Source: Maricaulis sp048269565
GTDB lineage: Bacteria > Pseudomonadota > Alphaproteobacteria > Caulobacterales > Maricaulaceae
Assembly (NCBI RefSeq): GCF_048269565.1
Contig: NZ_JBLXIK010000002.1
Location: forward strand, 124,001-188,000
DNA: 64,000 nt
Direction of reading: 5' to 3'
Positions 46,008 through 54,654 of this stretch are shown here, one piece after another. The position numbers were made by a program, and so were the translations under genes. The notes beneath the pieces were generated by a model, which saw only the letters and a list, made by a program, of their open reading frames with translations, had not been told where the DNA came from and ran no database searches. Every line of letters starts with the position of its first letter. Positions within the stretch are counted from its first letter, which is position 1.

Positions 46008-46159
46008 GCCTCGTCAGTCTCCAGCCGCCGCAGCCGTTCCGCCGCCGCACGGCGCTCGGCGAGCGCGAAAATGACCAGCCCGATCAGTGCCGCAGCCGAT
46101 AATCCCCAGGCCGACCAGACCCAGACGGCATAGCCGCCCATGGCGAGAAATTCGCTCAT
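46004..46159 (-). CDS. ccmD: heme exporter protein CcmD
   Basis: A 51-aa single-pass protein missed by long-frame searches. It reads MSEFLAMGGYAVWVWSAWG, then a helix (LSAAALIGLVIFALAERR) and a short basic tail (AAAERLRRLETDEA). The MGGY..VW..(Y/W)..T/A pattern is typical of CcmD. It stabilises CcmE in the heme-delivery complex. Its start overlaps the ccmC stop, and its stop overlaps the ccmG start, each by four bases. Confidence 0.93.
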   Translation of the reverse strand: MSEFLAMGGYAVWVWSAWGLSAAALIGLVIFALAERRAAAERLRRLETDEA

Positions 46160-46887
46160 TTGAAATCCCCGCGCTCTTTCTGCCGCATCAAGGCATCGGC
46201 CCGGCGCGCTATGGCGCGGCTGCGCAGACGGTAGAAGACCAGCCAGCCGGCCAATGTCGTATAGCCCAACGCCATCAGCCCCAGCGGCCAGAGCTGGCTC
46301 GGATCAATCGTCGGCCCGTCGGCGCGGAAGACCGAGGCCGGCTGGTGCAGGCTCGACCACCACTCAACCGAGAATTTGACGATCACCAGATTGATCACCC
46401 CGGCCATCGCCAGGATGGCGCCGGCGCGCGCCGCCTGCTGCGCATCCTCCAGCGCCGAGCGCAGCGCCATATAGCCGAGATAGACCAGGAACAGCACCAG
46501 CACCGAGGTCATGCGGGCATCCCATTCCCACCAGGTGCCCCACATCGGCTTGCCCCAGATCGACCCCGTCGTCAGCGCCAGCGCCGTAAACACCGCCCCG
46601 ATCGGCGCGATCACGGCTGCGGCCGCATCGGCGATGGCATGACGCCAGACAAAATAGACAAAGCTCGCCCCGGCCAGGCCCGCATAGAGCGCCGAAGCCA
46701 TATAGGCGGCAGGCACATGCACATACATGATCCGCACGGTGTCGCCCTGCTGATAGTCCGGCGGCGAGGCAAAGAAGGACATGTAGATGCCGGCGCCGAG
46801 CAGAATCAGCGTCAACACGCCAAACACCGGAATGGCGATGCGGGCAAGCCGGTCGAAACGTTGCGGGTTAGCGAAATAGGACAGCAT
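46156..46887 (-). CDS. ccmC: heme exporter/heme chaperone CcmC
   Basis: Presents heme to CcmE. The 243-aa product has six hydrophobic segments and the tryptophan-rich WGxxWxWD motif (MWGTWWEWDARM), with histidines flanking in the periplasmic loops (VHVPAAYM and SLHQPASVF). The ATG at 46887 is preferred; a GTG nine bases upstream is possible. It is followed by ccmD with a four-base overlap. Confidence 0.96.
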   Translation of the reverse strand: MLSYFANPQRFDRLARIAIPVFGVLTLILLGAGIYMSFFASPPDYQQGDTVRIMYVHVPAAYMASALYAGLAGASFVYFVWRHAIADAAAAVIAPIGAVFTALALTTGSIWGKPMWGTWWEWDARMTSVLVLFLVYLGYMALRSALEDAQQAARAGAILAMAGVINLVIVKFSVEWWSSLHQPASVFRADGPTIDPSQLWPLGLMALGYTTLAGWLVFYRLRSRAIARRADALMRQKERGDFK

Positions 46888-46948
46888 GGCGCTCACTTAC
46901 TTTGCGGGACGCTTGGCGGCAACTGCCGGGTGGTCGCAGGGCGGCGGG

Positions 46949-47617
46949 TCATCCCAACCGCCCCCGCACCGCCGCCGCGATCCCGAAGGGGGCCAGCGCC
47001 ACCGTCCCAAGGCTGATCGCCAGCGTCAGCAGCAGGTTGGCCAGCGCGCGCTCATCGCCATCAAAGGCCGAGCGGCCCGCCCCGGCGGCGAAGATCAGCA
47101 CGGGCACCATCATCGGCGTCGCGATCAGGGCGATCAGCAGGCCGCCGCGCTTGATGCCGGCGGCCAGCGCCCCGGCGAAACCGGCGATCAGGGCGAGGGC
47201 CGGGATCGCGGCCAGCAGGGCGGCGCCGAGCACCAGGGCGGCGAGTGGCGGCAGGCCATACATCAATCCCCCCAGCACGCCGATCAGTGGCAAAGGCCAC
47301 AGCGTCGCGCTGGCCTGGCCCATCACCTTGGCCAGGCACAGGGCCGCCAGGCTGGTGGGTGTGAGGAGATAGAGATCGAGCGTACCGTCGGCAAAATCAT
47401 CGCCGAACAGGCGTTCTGCCGATTGCAGCACGGAGAGCAGGGCGGCAAAGGCGAGAATGCCGGGACCGGCGGCCGCGAGCAGGTCGGCGGCGGGGCCGAT
47501 GGCGAGTGGGGCAAGGGTGATCGCGGCGAGGAAGAAGGCCGCCGGTCCGGCCGCACCGCCGCCGCCGGCCCAGGCGAGGCGGGCTTCGCGGGCGAAAATG
47601 GCTGTCAGGACGCCCAT
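46949..47617 (-). CDS. ccmB: heme exporter protein CcmB
   Basis: ABC-type membrane subunit partnering CcmA. The 222-aa product has the family start GVLTAIFAREARLAW, LSVLQSAERLFGDDFADGTLDLYLLTP, and six membrane segments. The ATG at 47617 shares one base with the ccmA stop (TGATG coupling). Spacing to ccmC is about 60 bases. Confidence 0.95.
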   Translation of the reverse strand: MGVLTAIFAREARLAWAGGGGAAGPAAFFLAAITLAPLAIGPAADLLAAAGPGILAFAALLSVLQSAERLFGDDFADGTLDLYLLTPTSLAALCLAKVMGQASATLWPLPLIGVLGGLMYGLPPLAALVLGAALLAAIPALALIAGFAGALAAGIKRGGLLIALIATPMMVPVLIFAAGAGRSAFDGDERALANLLLTLAISLGTVALAPFGIAAAVRGRLG

Positions 47618-48273
47618 CACAGCCGCCCCATATCGAGGCTGCGGGTATCGGGCCAGTCGAGCGGCTGGTGCGTCGCCGCGATCACCAGGCCGCCGCGAGC
47701 CCGGTGCTGGCTCACCAGCGCCGCCAGGCAGGCGCGGCCTTGAGCGTCGAGCGGGCCGGCGGGTTCGTCGAGCAGCCAGAGCGGGCGATTGGCGAGCACG
47801 ATGCGGGCAAGGCCGCAGCGCCTTTGCTGGCCGCGCGACAGCCGGGCGGCGGGGCGGTCGATCAGATGATCGATCTCGAGGGCCCGCAGGGCCGGCATGA
47901 TGGCGGTGCGCGGCTGGCCATAGAGATCGGCCCAGAAACGCAGCGCGCTGCGCGGTGTCTCGCCGGGCTTGAGCCCGTCGGCATGGCCGAGCCAGGCGAT
48001 GCTGTCGGCGGCGGCGATGGCCGGGGGGGCGTCATTGAACATTATGGTGCCGGCATCGGGCGCGATAAACCCGGCCAGGGCGCGCAGCAGGCTGGTCTTG
48101 CCGGTGCCATTGCGCCCGCTCAGCAGCAGGGCCTCGCCCGGCGCCAGCGCGAAATCGAGGTCGCGCGCCAGCACGCTGTCGCCGCGCGACAGGCCCAGGG
48201 CGCTCACCGCGAGGCGGAGGGACGGGTATGCCGGGGCCGGTTCGACGGGCTGGGAGAGCGGCGCGGAAGTCAT
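47617..48273 (-). CDS. ccmA: heme exporter ATP-binding protein CcmA
   Basis: A 218-aa ABC ATPase: Walker A SGRNGTGKTS, signature LSRGQQRRC, Walker B PLWLLDEPAGPLD, H-loop ATHQPL. It powers heme-chaperone release in cytochrome c maturation. The ATG at 48273 is chosen; the frame is open upstream but lacks similarity. It is divergent from acnA, with 164 bases between. Confidence 0.95.
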   Translation of the reverse strand: MTSAPLSQPVEPAPAYPSLRLAVSALGLSRGDSVLARDLDFALAPGEALLLSGRNGTGKTSLLRALAGFIAPDAGTIMFNDAPPAIAAADSIAWLGHADGLKPGETPRSALRFWADLYGQPRTAIMPALRALEIDHLIDRPAARLSRGQQRRCGLARIVLANRPLWLLDEPAGPLDAQGRACLAALVSQHRARGGLVIAATHQPLDWPDTRSLDMGRL

Positions 48274-48437
48274 GCCAGCATGTCGCCCAAATGCAGGCCA
48301 TACGTCAACGTACTGCGTGCCGCATTGCAGCAAACGGGGATGAGGGGTAAAACCCGCGCAAACATGTGGCCATATCCAGCTGGCCCACCCTCCCCACCGG
48401 GTGTCTGACACCCCACCGACCCTGAGGACGATCGCCC

Positions 48438-51113
48438 ATGGCTTCTCTCGACAGTTTTTCCTGCAAACGCACTCTCACAGCGGCCGGTGAGACCTATAGC
48501 TATTACGACCTCAAGGTCGCAGAGCAGAATGGTCTGGCCGGAATTTCCCGCCTGCCGGCTTCGCTCAAGGTATTGCTGGAAAACCTGCTGCGTTTTGAAG
48601 ACAACAAGACCGTCACCAAGGCCGATATCCAGGCGATGGCCGACTGGCTGACGACGCGCAAATCCACCCACGAGATTGCCTATCGTCCGGCCCGCGTCGT
48701 GATGCAGGATTTCACCGGCGTTCCCGCCGTCGTCGATCTCGCCGCGATGCGCGATGCCGCCACCAAGCTCGGCGCCGACCCGCAGCGAATCAATCCGCAG
48801 GTTCCCGTCGATCTGGTTATCGATCACTCGGTGATGGTGGATAATTTCGGCCACGCCGACAGTTTCGAGAAAAATGTCGAGCGCGAATATGAGCGCAATG
48901 GCGAACGCTATAAATTCCTCAAATGGGGCGCGTCCGCCTTCGCCAATTTCCGCGTTGTGCCGCCAGGCACCGGCATCATCCACCAGGTCAATCTGGAAAA
49001 CCTGGCCCAGTGCGTCTGGACCAAGGATGAAGACGGCGAAACCATCGCCTATCCCGACACCTGCGTCGGCACTGACAGCCACACCACGATGATCAACGGC
49101 CTCGCCGTGCTCGGCTGGGGTGTCGGCGGGATCGAGGCCGAAGCGGCCATGCTCGGCCAGCCGGTCTCGATGCTGATCCCGGAAGTGATCGGCTTCGAAC
49201 TGACCGGCAAGCTGCCGGAAGGCGCAACCGCGACCGATCTGGTGCTGGTGATCGTGCAGATGCTGCGCCAGCGCGGCGTCGTCGGCAAATTCGTCGAATT
49301 CTACGGCAAGGGTCTCGACCACCTCTCGCTGGAAGACGAGGCCACCATCGCAAACATGGCACCGGAATACGGCGCCACCTGCGGCTTCTTCCCGGTCGAC
49401 AAGGAAACCCTCGCCTATATGACGGCGACCGGCCGCGACGATAAACGCATCGCGCTGGTGGAAGCCTATTCCAAGGCGCAAGGCATGTATCGCCCCGAAT
49501 ACGAAGCCGATCCGGTCTTCACCGACACGCTTCATCTCGACATGGCAACAGTCGTGCCGGCGATCTCCGGTCCGAAACGGCCACAGGATCGTGTCATCCT
49601 CACCGAGGCCAAGACCGCCTTCACCGAAGCGATGGGCAAGGAATTCAACAAGGCCAATGAAATGGCCAAATCGGCCCCGGTCGAGGGCGAGGATTACCGC
49701 ATCACCAATGGCGATGTCGTGATCGCCGCCATCACCTCCTGCACCAACACCTCCAACCCGTCCGTTATGCTCGGCGCCGGCCTGCTGGCCCGCAATGCCG
49801 TCAAGCGTGGCCTCAAGGTGAAGCCCTGGGTCAAGACCTCGCTGGCACCGGGTTCGCAAGTCGTCACCGACTACATGCTGCGCGCCGGCCTGCAGGACGA
49901 TCTCGATGCGCTCGGCTTCAACCTGGTCGGCTATGGCTGCACCACCTGTATCGGCAATTCCGGCCCGCTGCCGGGTCCGATCTCCAAGGCGATCAATGAA
50001 AACGATCTCGTCGCGACCTCGGTCCTGTCGGGCAATCGCAATTTCGAAGGCCGGATCAGCCCCGATGTGCGCGCCAATTATCTCGCCTCGCCGCCACTGG
50101 TCGTTGCCTATGCCATCGCCGGTTCGATGCAGATCGACATCACCACGGAGCCACTTGGCCAGGATGCCGAAGGCAATGACGTCTATCTGAAAGACATCTG
50201 GCCGAGCTCGGCGGAGATTGCCGAGACCGTGCGCACCTGCGTCACGCCGGACATGTTCGCGACCCGCTATGCGCATGTCTTCCAGGGCGACAAGGCCTGG
50301 CAGGGCATCGCGGTTCCCGAGGGCATCAATTACGCCTGGGATCACACCTCGACCTATGTCCAGAACCCGCCCTATTTCGAAGGCATGACGATGGAACCGG
50401 ATGCACCGGGCGATGTCGTCAATGCGCGGATCATGGGTCTGTTCGGCGATTCCATCACCACCGACCACATCTCGCCGGCCGGTTCGATCAAGGCCAACAG
50501 CCCGGCCGGCCGCTATCTGCAGGAACGCCAGGTTCCGGTGCTGGAATTCAACTCCTACGGCTCGCGCCGCGGCAATCACGAAGTGATGATGCGCGGCACG
50601 TTCGCCAATATCCGCATCAAGAACAAGATGCTGGACGGCGTTGAAGGCGGCTATACCAAGAAGGACGGCCAGCAGGTCGACATCTTCGACGCCTGTATGG
50701 ATTACCAGGCTGCCGGCATCCCGCTCGTCGTGTTCGGCGGCAAGGAATATGGCACCGGTTCCTCGCGTGACTGGGCCGCCAAGGGCACCCGCCTGCTCGG
50801 CGTCAAGGCCGTGATCGCCGAGAGCTTCGAGCGTATTCACCGCTCCAACCTGATCGGGATGGGCGTCCTGCCGCTGCAATTCGAGGACGGTGCGTCCTGG
50901 GAAGCGCTCGGCATGACCGGTGATGAGAGCGTCAACATCCTCGGCGTCGCCGATATCGAGCCGCGCGCCCTGATGACGGTCGAGATCACCTTCCCGGACG
51001 GCACGGTGAAGACCGCTTCGGTCCGTGCCCGGATCGATACCGAGAACGAGCTGGAATATTATCGCGATGGCGGCATCCTGCACTATGTGCTGCGCAATCT
51101 CGCCCGCTCGTAA
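48438..51113 (+). CDS. acnA: aconitate hydratase
   Basis: Isomerises citrate to isocitrate. The 891-aa product has the [4Fe-4S] cysteines in TSCTNTSNPSVMLGAG and YGCTTCIGNSG, the HSVMVDNFG and GTDSHTTMINGL segments, and the swivel-domain GSSRDWAAKG. Length and motifs identify the AcnA/IRP1-type. No iron-responsive element is assigned. It is divergent from ccmA and followed after 75 bases by a DUF1223 gene. Confidence 0.98.
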   Translation: MASLDSFSCKRTLTAAGETYSYYDLKVAEQNGLAGISRLPASLKVLLENLLRFEDNKTVTKADIQAMADWLTTRKSTHEIAYRPARVVMQDFTGVPAVVDLAAMRDAATKLGADPQRINPQVPVDLVIDHSVMVDNFGHADSFEKNVEREYERNGERYKFLKWGASAFANFRVVPPGTGIIHQVNLENLAQCVWTKDEDGETIAYPDTCVGTDSHTTMINGLAVLGWGVGGIEAEAAMLGQPVSMLIPEVIGFELTGKLPEGATATDLVLVIVQMLRQRGVVGKFVEFYGKGLDHLSLEDEATIANMAPEYGATCGFFPVDKETLAYMTATGRDDKRIALVEAYSKAQGMYRPEYEADPVFTDTLHLDMATVVPAISGPKRPQDRVILTEAKTAFTEAMGKEFNKANEMAKSAPVEGEDYRITNGDVVIAAITSCTNTSNPSVMLGAGLLARNAVKRGLKVKPWVKTSLAPGSQVVTDYMLRAGLQDDLDALGFNLVGYGCTTCIGNSGPLPGPISKAINENDLVATSVLSGNRNFEGRISPDVRANYLASPPLVVAYAIAGSMQIDITTEPLGQDAEGNDVYLKDIWPSSAEIAETVRTCVTPDMFATRYAHVFQGDKAWQGIAVPEGINYAWDHTSTYVQNPPYFEGMTMEPDAPGDVVNARIMGLFGDSITTDHISPAGSIKANSPAGRYLQERQVPVLEFNSYGSRRGNHEVMMRGTFANIRIKNKMLDGVEGGYTKKDGQQVDIFDACMDYQAAGIPLVVFGGKEYGTGSSRDWAAKGTRLLGVKAVIAESFERIHRSNLIGMGVLPLQFEDGASWEALGMTGDESVNILGVADIEPRALMTVEITFPDGTVKTASVRARIDTENELEYYRDGGILHYVLRNLARS

Positions 51114-51188
51114 GTCCGCATAACCACCTCCGCCCGCGTCACAGCCAAGTGATTGGCCGATGCGGGCGGGCGTGATTATGTAGATCGC

Positions 51189-51932
51189 ATGCGCTTTCTT
51201 GCTTCCCTCCTGACGGCCTGCCTGCTGGTTTCACCCGCCCTGGGGCAGGGCGAAGCCGCAACCGCACCGGCCGAATCCCGCCCGGTCCTGGTCGAGCTCT
51301 TCACCAGCCAGGGCTGCGGGTTATGCCCGGAAGCCAATCGCTATCTCGGCGAGCTTGACCAGCGTGACAATGTCTTCGTCCTCGCCTTCGGGGTCAGCTA
51401 TTGGGACATGTATGGCTGGACCGACACCTATGCCCGGCCCGAATACGTCCAGCGCCAGCGCACCTATCTGCCACGCCTCGGCGTCAACCGCCTCTACACG
51501 CCGCATTTCGTCGTCGATGGCGTCACCGACGCGCCGGGCTGGAACCAGGACAAGGTCTCCGATGCCGTCGATGACCGCCTCGCGGCAATGCCCGACAGCC
51601 CCTCCATCCGGCTGGATGACGGCCCGTTCGGCTCCTTCATCGTCCGCCTTGATGGCGCCGCGCCGGAAGACAGCCTCGATGTCTGGCTGATCGCCTATGC
51701 GCCGGGCTGGGCCAGTGTCGAGATCGGTGCCGGCGAGAATGAAGGCGTCGAGATGCTGCACTACAACATGGTGAAAAGCCTCACCTATCTCGGCCGCTGG
51801 TCAGGCGGCGAGGCGGACTATATGGGCGAGGCCTATCGCCGCTATGGCACGGTCGCCATCGTCCAGGGCGCCAATGGCGGCCCGATCTACGGCTATGCCC
51901 GGGCCGAACCCACGCCTGGCGGCGGACGCTAG
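51189..51932 (+). CDS. secreted DUF1223 thioredoxin-like protein
   Basis: A 247-aa exported protein: signal peptide (MRFLASLLTACLLVSPALGQ), then LVELFTSQGCGLCPEANRYLGEL with a C-x-x-C pair (C43 and C46), and the DUF1223 core (FGVSYWDMYGWTDTYARPEYVQRQRTYLPRLGVNRLYTPHFVVDG). Its role is unknown; a periplasmic thiol function is plausible. The ATG at 51189 precedes the signal peptide; the frame upstream is open. Its stop codon shares the sequence CTAG with the convergent regA stop. Confidence 0.88.
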   Translation: MRFLASLLTACLLVSPALGQGEAATAPAESRPVLVELFTSQGCGLCPEANRYLGELDQRDNVFVLAFGVSYWDMYGWTDTYARPEYVQRQRTYLPRLGVNRLYTPHFVVDGVTDAPGWNQDKVSDAVDDRLAAMPDSPSIRLDDGPFGSFIVRLDGAAPEDSLDVWLIAYAPGWASVEIGAGENEGVEMLHYNMVKSLTYLGRWSGGEADYMGEAYRRYGTVAIVQGANGGPIYGYARAEPTPGGGR

Positions 51933-52471
51933 CGCGGTGCGCGCTTGGCCAGGATGCGCTGCAGGGTGCGGCGGTGCATGTTGAGACGGCGGGCGGTTTC
52001 CGAGACATTGTGATCGCACAATTCGAACACGCGCTGGATATGCTCCCAGCGCACGCGGTCGGCCGACATCGGATTGTCCGGCGGCTCGGGCTTGTCATCG
52101 GGTCTGGCCAGCAGCGCCTTGATGACGTCATCGGCATCGGCCGGCTTCGACAGGTAATCGACCGCACCGGCCTTCACGGCGGCAACGGCGGTGGCGATAT
52201 TGCCGTAGCCGGTCAGCATCACGACGCGGCAATCGGCGCGCGAGGCGTGCAGCACCTTGACCACTTCCAGCCCGTCACCATCCTGCAAGCGCAGATCCAG
52301 CACCGCAAAGGCCGGCGGGTTCTGGCGCGCGACCTCTTCGGCCTCATCGACCGTGCCGACTGCCGAGACGACAAAGCCGCGGCTGGTCATGGCGCGCCCG
52401 AGACGGGTGCGAAACGGAGCGTCATCGTCAAGGATGAGCAGGGTCCGGTCTTCCGGCAATTGGTATTCCAT
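51929..52471 (-). CDS. regA: redox response regulator RegA/ActR/PrrA
   Basis: A 180-aa response regulator. The receiver domain starts LLILDDDAPF, with phospho-acceptor D59 (AVLDLRLQDGDG) and the conserved lysine in SKPADADDV. It ends in a Fis-like helix-turn-helix (HNVSETARRLNMHRRTLQRIL), which is nearly invariant in RegA orthologues. It controls respiration, carbon and redox genes. The ATG at 52471 (MEYQLPEDRT) is preferred for similarity; an ATG at 52516, two bases after regB, is possible. Confidence 0.94.
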   Translation of the reverse strand: MEYQLPEDRTLLILDDDAPFRTRLGRAMTSRGFVVSAVGTVDEAEEVARQNPPAFAVLDLRLQDGDGLEVVKVLHASRADCRVVMLTGYGNIATAVAAVKAGAVDYLSKPADADDVIKALLARPDDKPEPPDNPMSADRVRWEHIQRVFELCDHNVSETARRLNMHRRTLQRILAKRAPR

Positions 52472-52518
52472 ATCGTCCACGTGTCGATCCTCGCGATTCA
52501 ACATCCATCGGTCCATTA

Positions 52519-53844
52519 CTAGCGGAGGATAGCCGCCGCCTCTACCCGGTTGCGCGGCCAGACGATGCGCACCTCGGCGCCGCCCTGGGGCGAGACATTG
52601 TCGAACGCGACCCGGCCTCCGGTCTTCTCGATCATCGTCTTGGCGATAAACACGCCCAGGCCCAGCCCGCCCTGGCCGGGCGTGCCTGAACGGGTGGTGA
52701 TATAGGGCTCGCCGATCTTGGCGAGAATCTCGGTCGTAAAGCCCGGCCCGTCATCGCTGATCGTGATCCGCAGGCTCTCGGCGTCCCAGCCGCCAACGAC
52801 CGTCACACGCGTCGCTGCAAAATCGACCGCGTTCTCGACGAAATTGCCGATGGCATAGAGCATTTCCGGCATGCGCTGCAGCATCGGGGCCGGGCCGGCA
52901 ATGCCGCTGTCGCGGACAGAAACATCAAGCATCGGACCAAGCCCGCGCAGTGGCGCGCTCGCCTCTTCCAGCGCCGCGAGCAGTTCAACCCGGTCATGAC
53001 GCTCGTCGGACACGCCCTGTTCCTGGCTCAGCCGCTTGAGGATATCACGGCAGCGCCGCGCCTGTGTCACCATCAGTTCGGCGTCCTCGCGCAGCAGCTC
53101 GTTATCCTGCACCTCGCGCAGCATTTCCTTGGCCGTCAGCTGGATGGTGGCCAGCGGTGTGCCGAGCTCGTGCGCGGCGGCGGCGGCGAGCGCCCCAAGC
53201 GCTGACAGGCGCTGTTCGCGCGACAGCACGCTTTGCGTCGCCGCCAGCGCCGTCGCCATGCGCCGCCCCTCCTGGCTGACACGCCAGGAATAGACAGCGG
53301 TGAAGGCCACCGCGACAAAGATCGCGCACCACAGGCCGAGCACATACATGCCGGGCAGATCGATCGCCTCGCCGTCGATCCAGGGCAGCGGCAGGCTCCA
53401 CATCCACATCACCCCGGTGCCCGCCATCGCGATCAGGGCGACGCCGAGGGCCCAGCGTTGCGGCAGGGCCGCAACCGCGATGGTCACGGGCGCCGACAAC
53501 ATGACGACGAAAGGGTTCTGCAGGCCGCCGGTGAGAAGCAGCAGGACGCACAGCTGGATGACGTCATAGCTCAGCTGCGCGAAGGCCTCCCAGTCCTTGG
53601 CAAATTGCTGCGCCGGCACAGAAAGGGTCAGCCAGGTATTGATCCAGGCACTGGCCATGATGACGCCGAAGCAGACGCCGATCGGCAGTTCGAACCCGAC
53701 GACGTAGTGGACCAGAAGCACGGTCATGGTCTGGCCCGCGACCGCCAGCCAGCGCAGCATCACCAGTGTGCGCAGGCGCAGACGGCCGAAAACCGGCGTC
53801 AGATGCGCGTCGCTGCCATAGGGGTCCCAATCGGCATCGGTCAT
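52519..53844 (-). CDS. regB: redox sensor histidine kinase RegB/ActS/PrrB
   Basis: A 441-aa membrane kinase with six helices in the first ~190 residues, the quinone-binding heptapeptide GGLQNPF (106-112), H-box histidine H225 (AAHELGTPL), and the redox-sensitive cysteine C265 (ARRCRDIL). The ATPase domain has FVENAVDFA, DDGPGF and GGLGLGVFIAKTMI. The residue numbers coincide with Rhodobacter RegB (H225, C265). The ATG at 53844 has a GGAG site. It is divergent from senC. Confidence 0.95.
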   Translation of the reverse strand: MTDADWDPYGSDAHLTPVFGRLRLRTLVMLRWLAVAGQTMTVLLVHYVVGFELPIGVCFGVIMASAWINTWLTLSVPAQQFAKDWEAFAQLSYDVIQLCVLLLLTGGLQNPFVVMLSAPVTIAVAALPQRWALGVALIAMAGTGVMWMWSLPLPWIDGEAIDLPGMYVLGLWCAIFVAVAFTAVYSWRVSQEGRRMATALAATQSVLSREQRLSALGALAAAAAHELGTPLATIQLTAKEMLREVQDNELLREDAELMVTQARRCRDILKRLSQEQGVSDERHDRVELLAALEEASAPLRGLGPMLDVSVRDSGIAGPAPMLQRMPEMLYAIGNFVENAVDFAATRVTVVGGWDAESLRITISDDGPGFTTEILAKIGEPYITTRSGTPGQGGLGLGVFIAKTMIEKTGGRVAFDNVSPQGGAEVRIVWPRNRVEAAAILR

Positions 53845-53976
53845 TGGCTGGCTCCGGCAATGCAGCGAAGTCGATGGACAGGCGGAACAAGCCGTCCTAG
53901 CTTCGCATTTGCAGCAAATTTCATCCGACGCGGCATAACATGGTTTGTCCGCCTTCGGATAGTTGGTGGTACGCAC

Positions 53977-54615
53977 ATGCAACGCGCCTGGATCTGGTTG
54001 ATAATTGCCCTGCCGATGATTGTCGTCATCGGATTTTTCACGCTGATGCTGTCCGACCCCGGTCAGCGCGAGGAACGCCGCGCACCAACCCGCACCAGTG
54101 GCGAGGCCCTGATCGGTGGCCCCTTCACCCTGGTCAACCAGGATGGCGAGACCGTCACCGACGCCGATTTCCGCGGCCGGGCGATGCTGATCTATTTCGG
54201 CTATACCTATTGCCCGGACGTCTGCCCCTTCTCGCTCCAGATCATGGCCGCAGCGCTTGACCAGCTCGAGCCGGAACTGCGCGACCGGATCCAGCCCATC
54301 CTGATCACGGTCGATCCCGGACGCGATACCGTCGAGCAACTGGCGCAATATGTCGCCTCGCCGGCCTTTCCGGACGGGCTGGTCGGGCTGACCGGCACGC
54401 CGGAGCAGGTCGCCGCCGCCGCGTCCGCCTATCGCGTCGCCTACCGGCGCAGCGAGGGCGAGGCGGAAGACGATTATCTGATGGATCACAGCTCCATCGT
54501 CTATCTGATGGATTCAGAAGGCCGTTTCGTTGACGTCTTCACACATGGCGCCGATCCGCAAACCATGGCGGAGCGGCTGCAAGAATTCCTTGAGGAAGAA
54601 GGTTCATCCTCATGA
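53977..54615 (+). CDS. senC: SCO1/SenC-family copper-binding protein
   Basis: A 212-aa periplasmic protein anchored by an N-terminal helix (WLIIALPMIVVIGFFTLML). Copper ligands C79 and C83 (CPDVCP) and H171 (DHSS) are all present. It delivers copper to the CuA site of cytochrome oxidase or acts as a thiol reductase. It lies next to regBA as in many alphaproteobacteria. It precedes phaZ by 39 bases. Confidence 0.94.
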   Translation: MQRAWIWLIIALPMIVVIGFFTLMLSDPGQREERRAPTRTSGEALIGGPFTLVNQDGETVTDADFRGRAMLIYFGYTYCPDVCPFSLQIMAAALDQLEPELRDRIQPILITVDPGRDTVEQLAQYVASPAFPDGLVGLTGTPEQVAAAASAYRVAYRRSEGEAEDDYLMDHSSIVYLMDSEGRFVDVFTHGADPQTMAERLQEFLEEEGSSS

Positions 54616-54654
54616 GCATTGCCGATTTCGGTGGTGCCGGTCCCGGGAGGACTC

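Noticed and set aside
48270..51083. 937-codon open frame on the minus strand opposite acnA
   Set aside because: It is the GC-rich shadow of acnA in another frame; no ribosome-binding site, no family pattern, and acnA is certain.
53845..53976. Possible RegA-binding sites between regB and senC
   Set aside because: GCGGC and GTCCGC elements are present, but the consensus is loose and matches are expected by chance in this composition.
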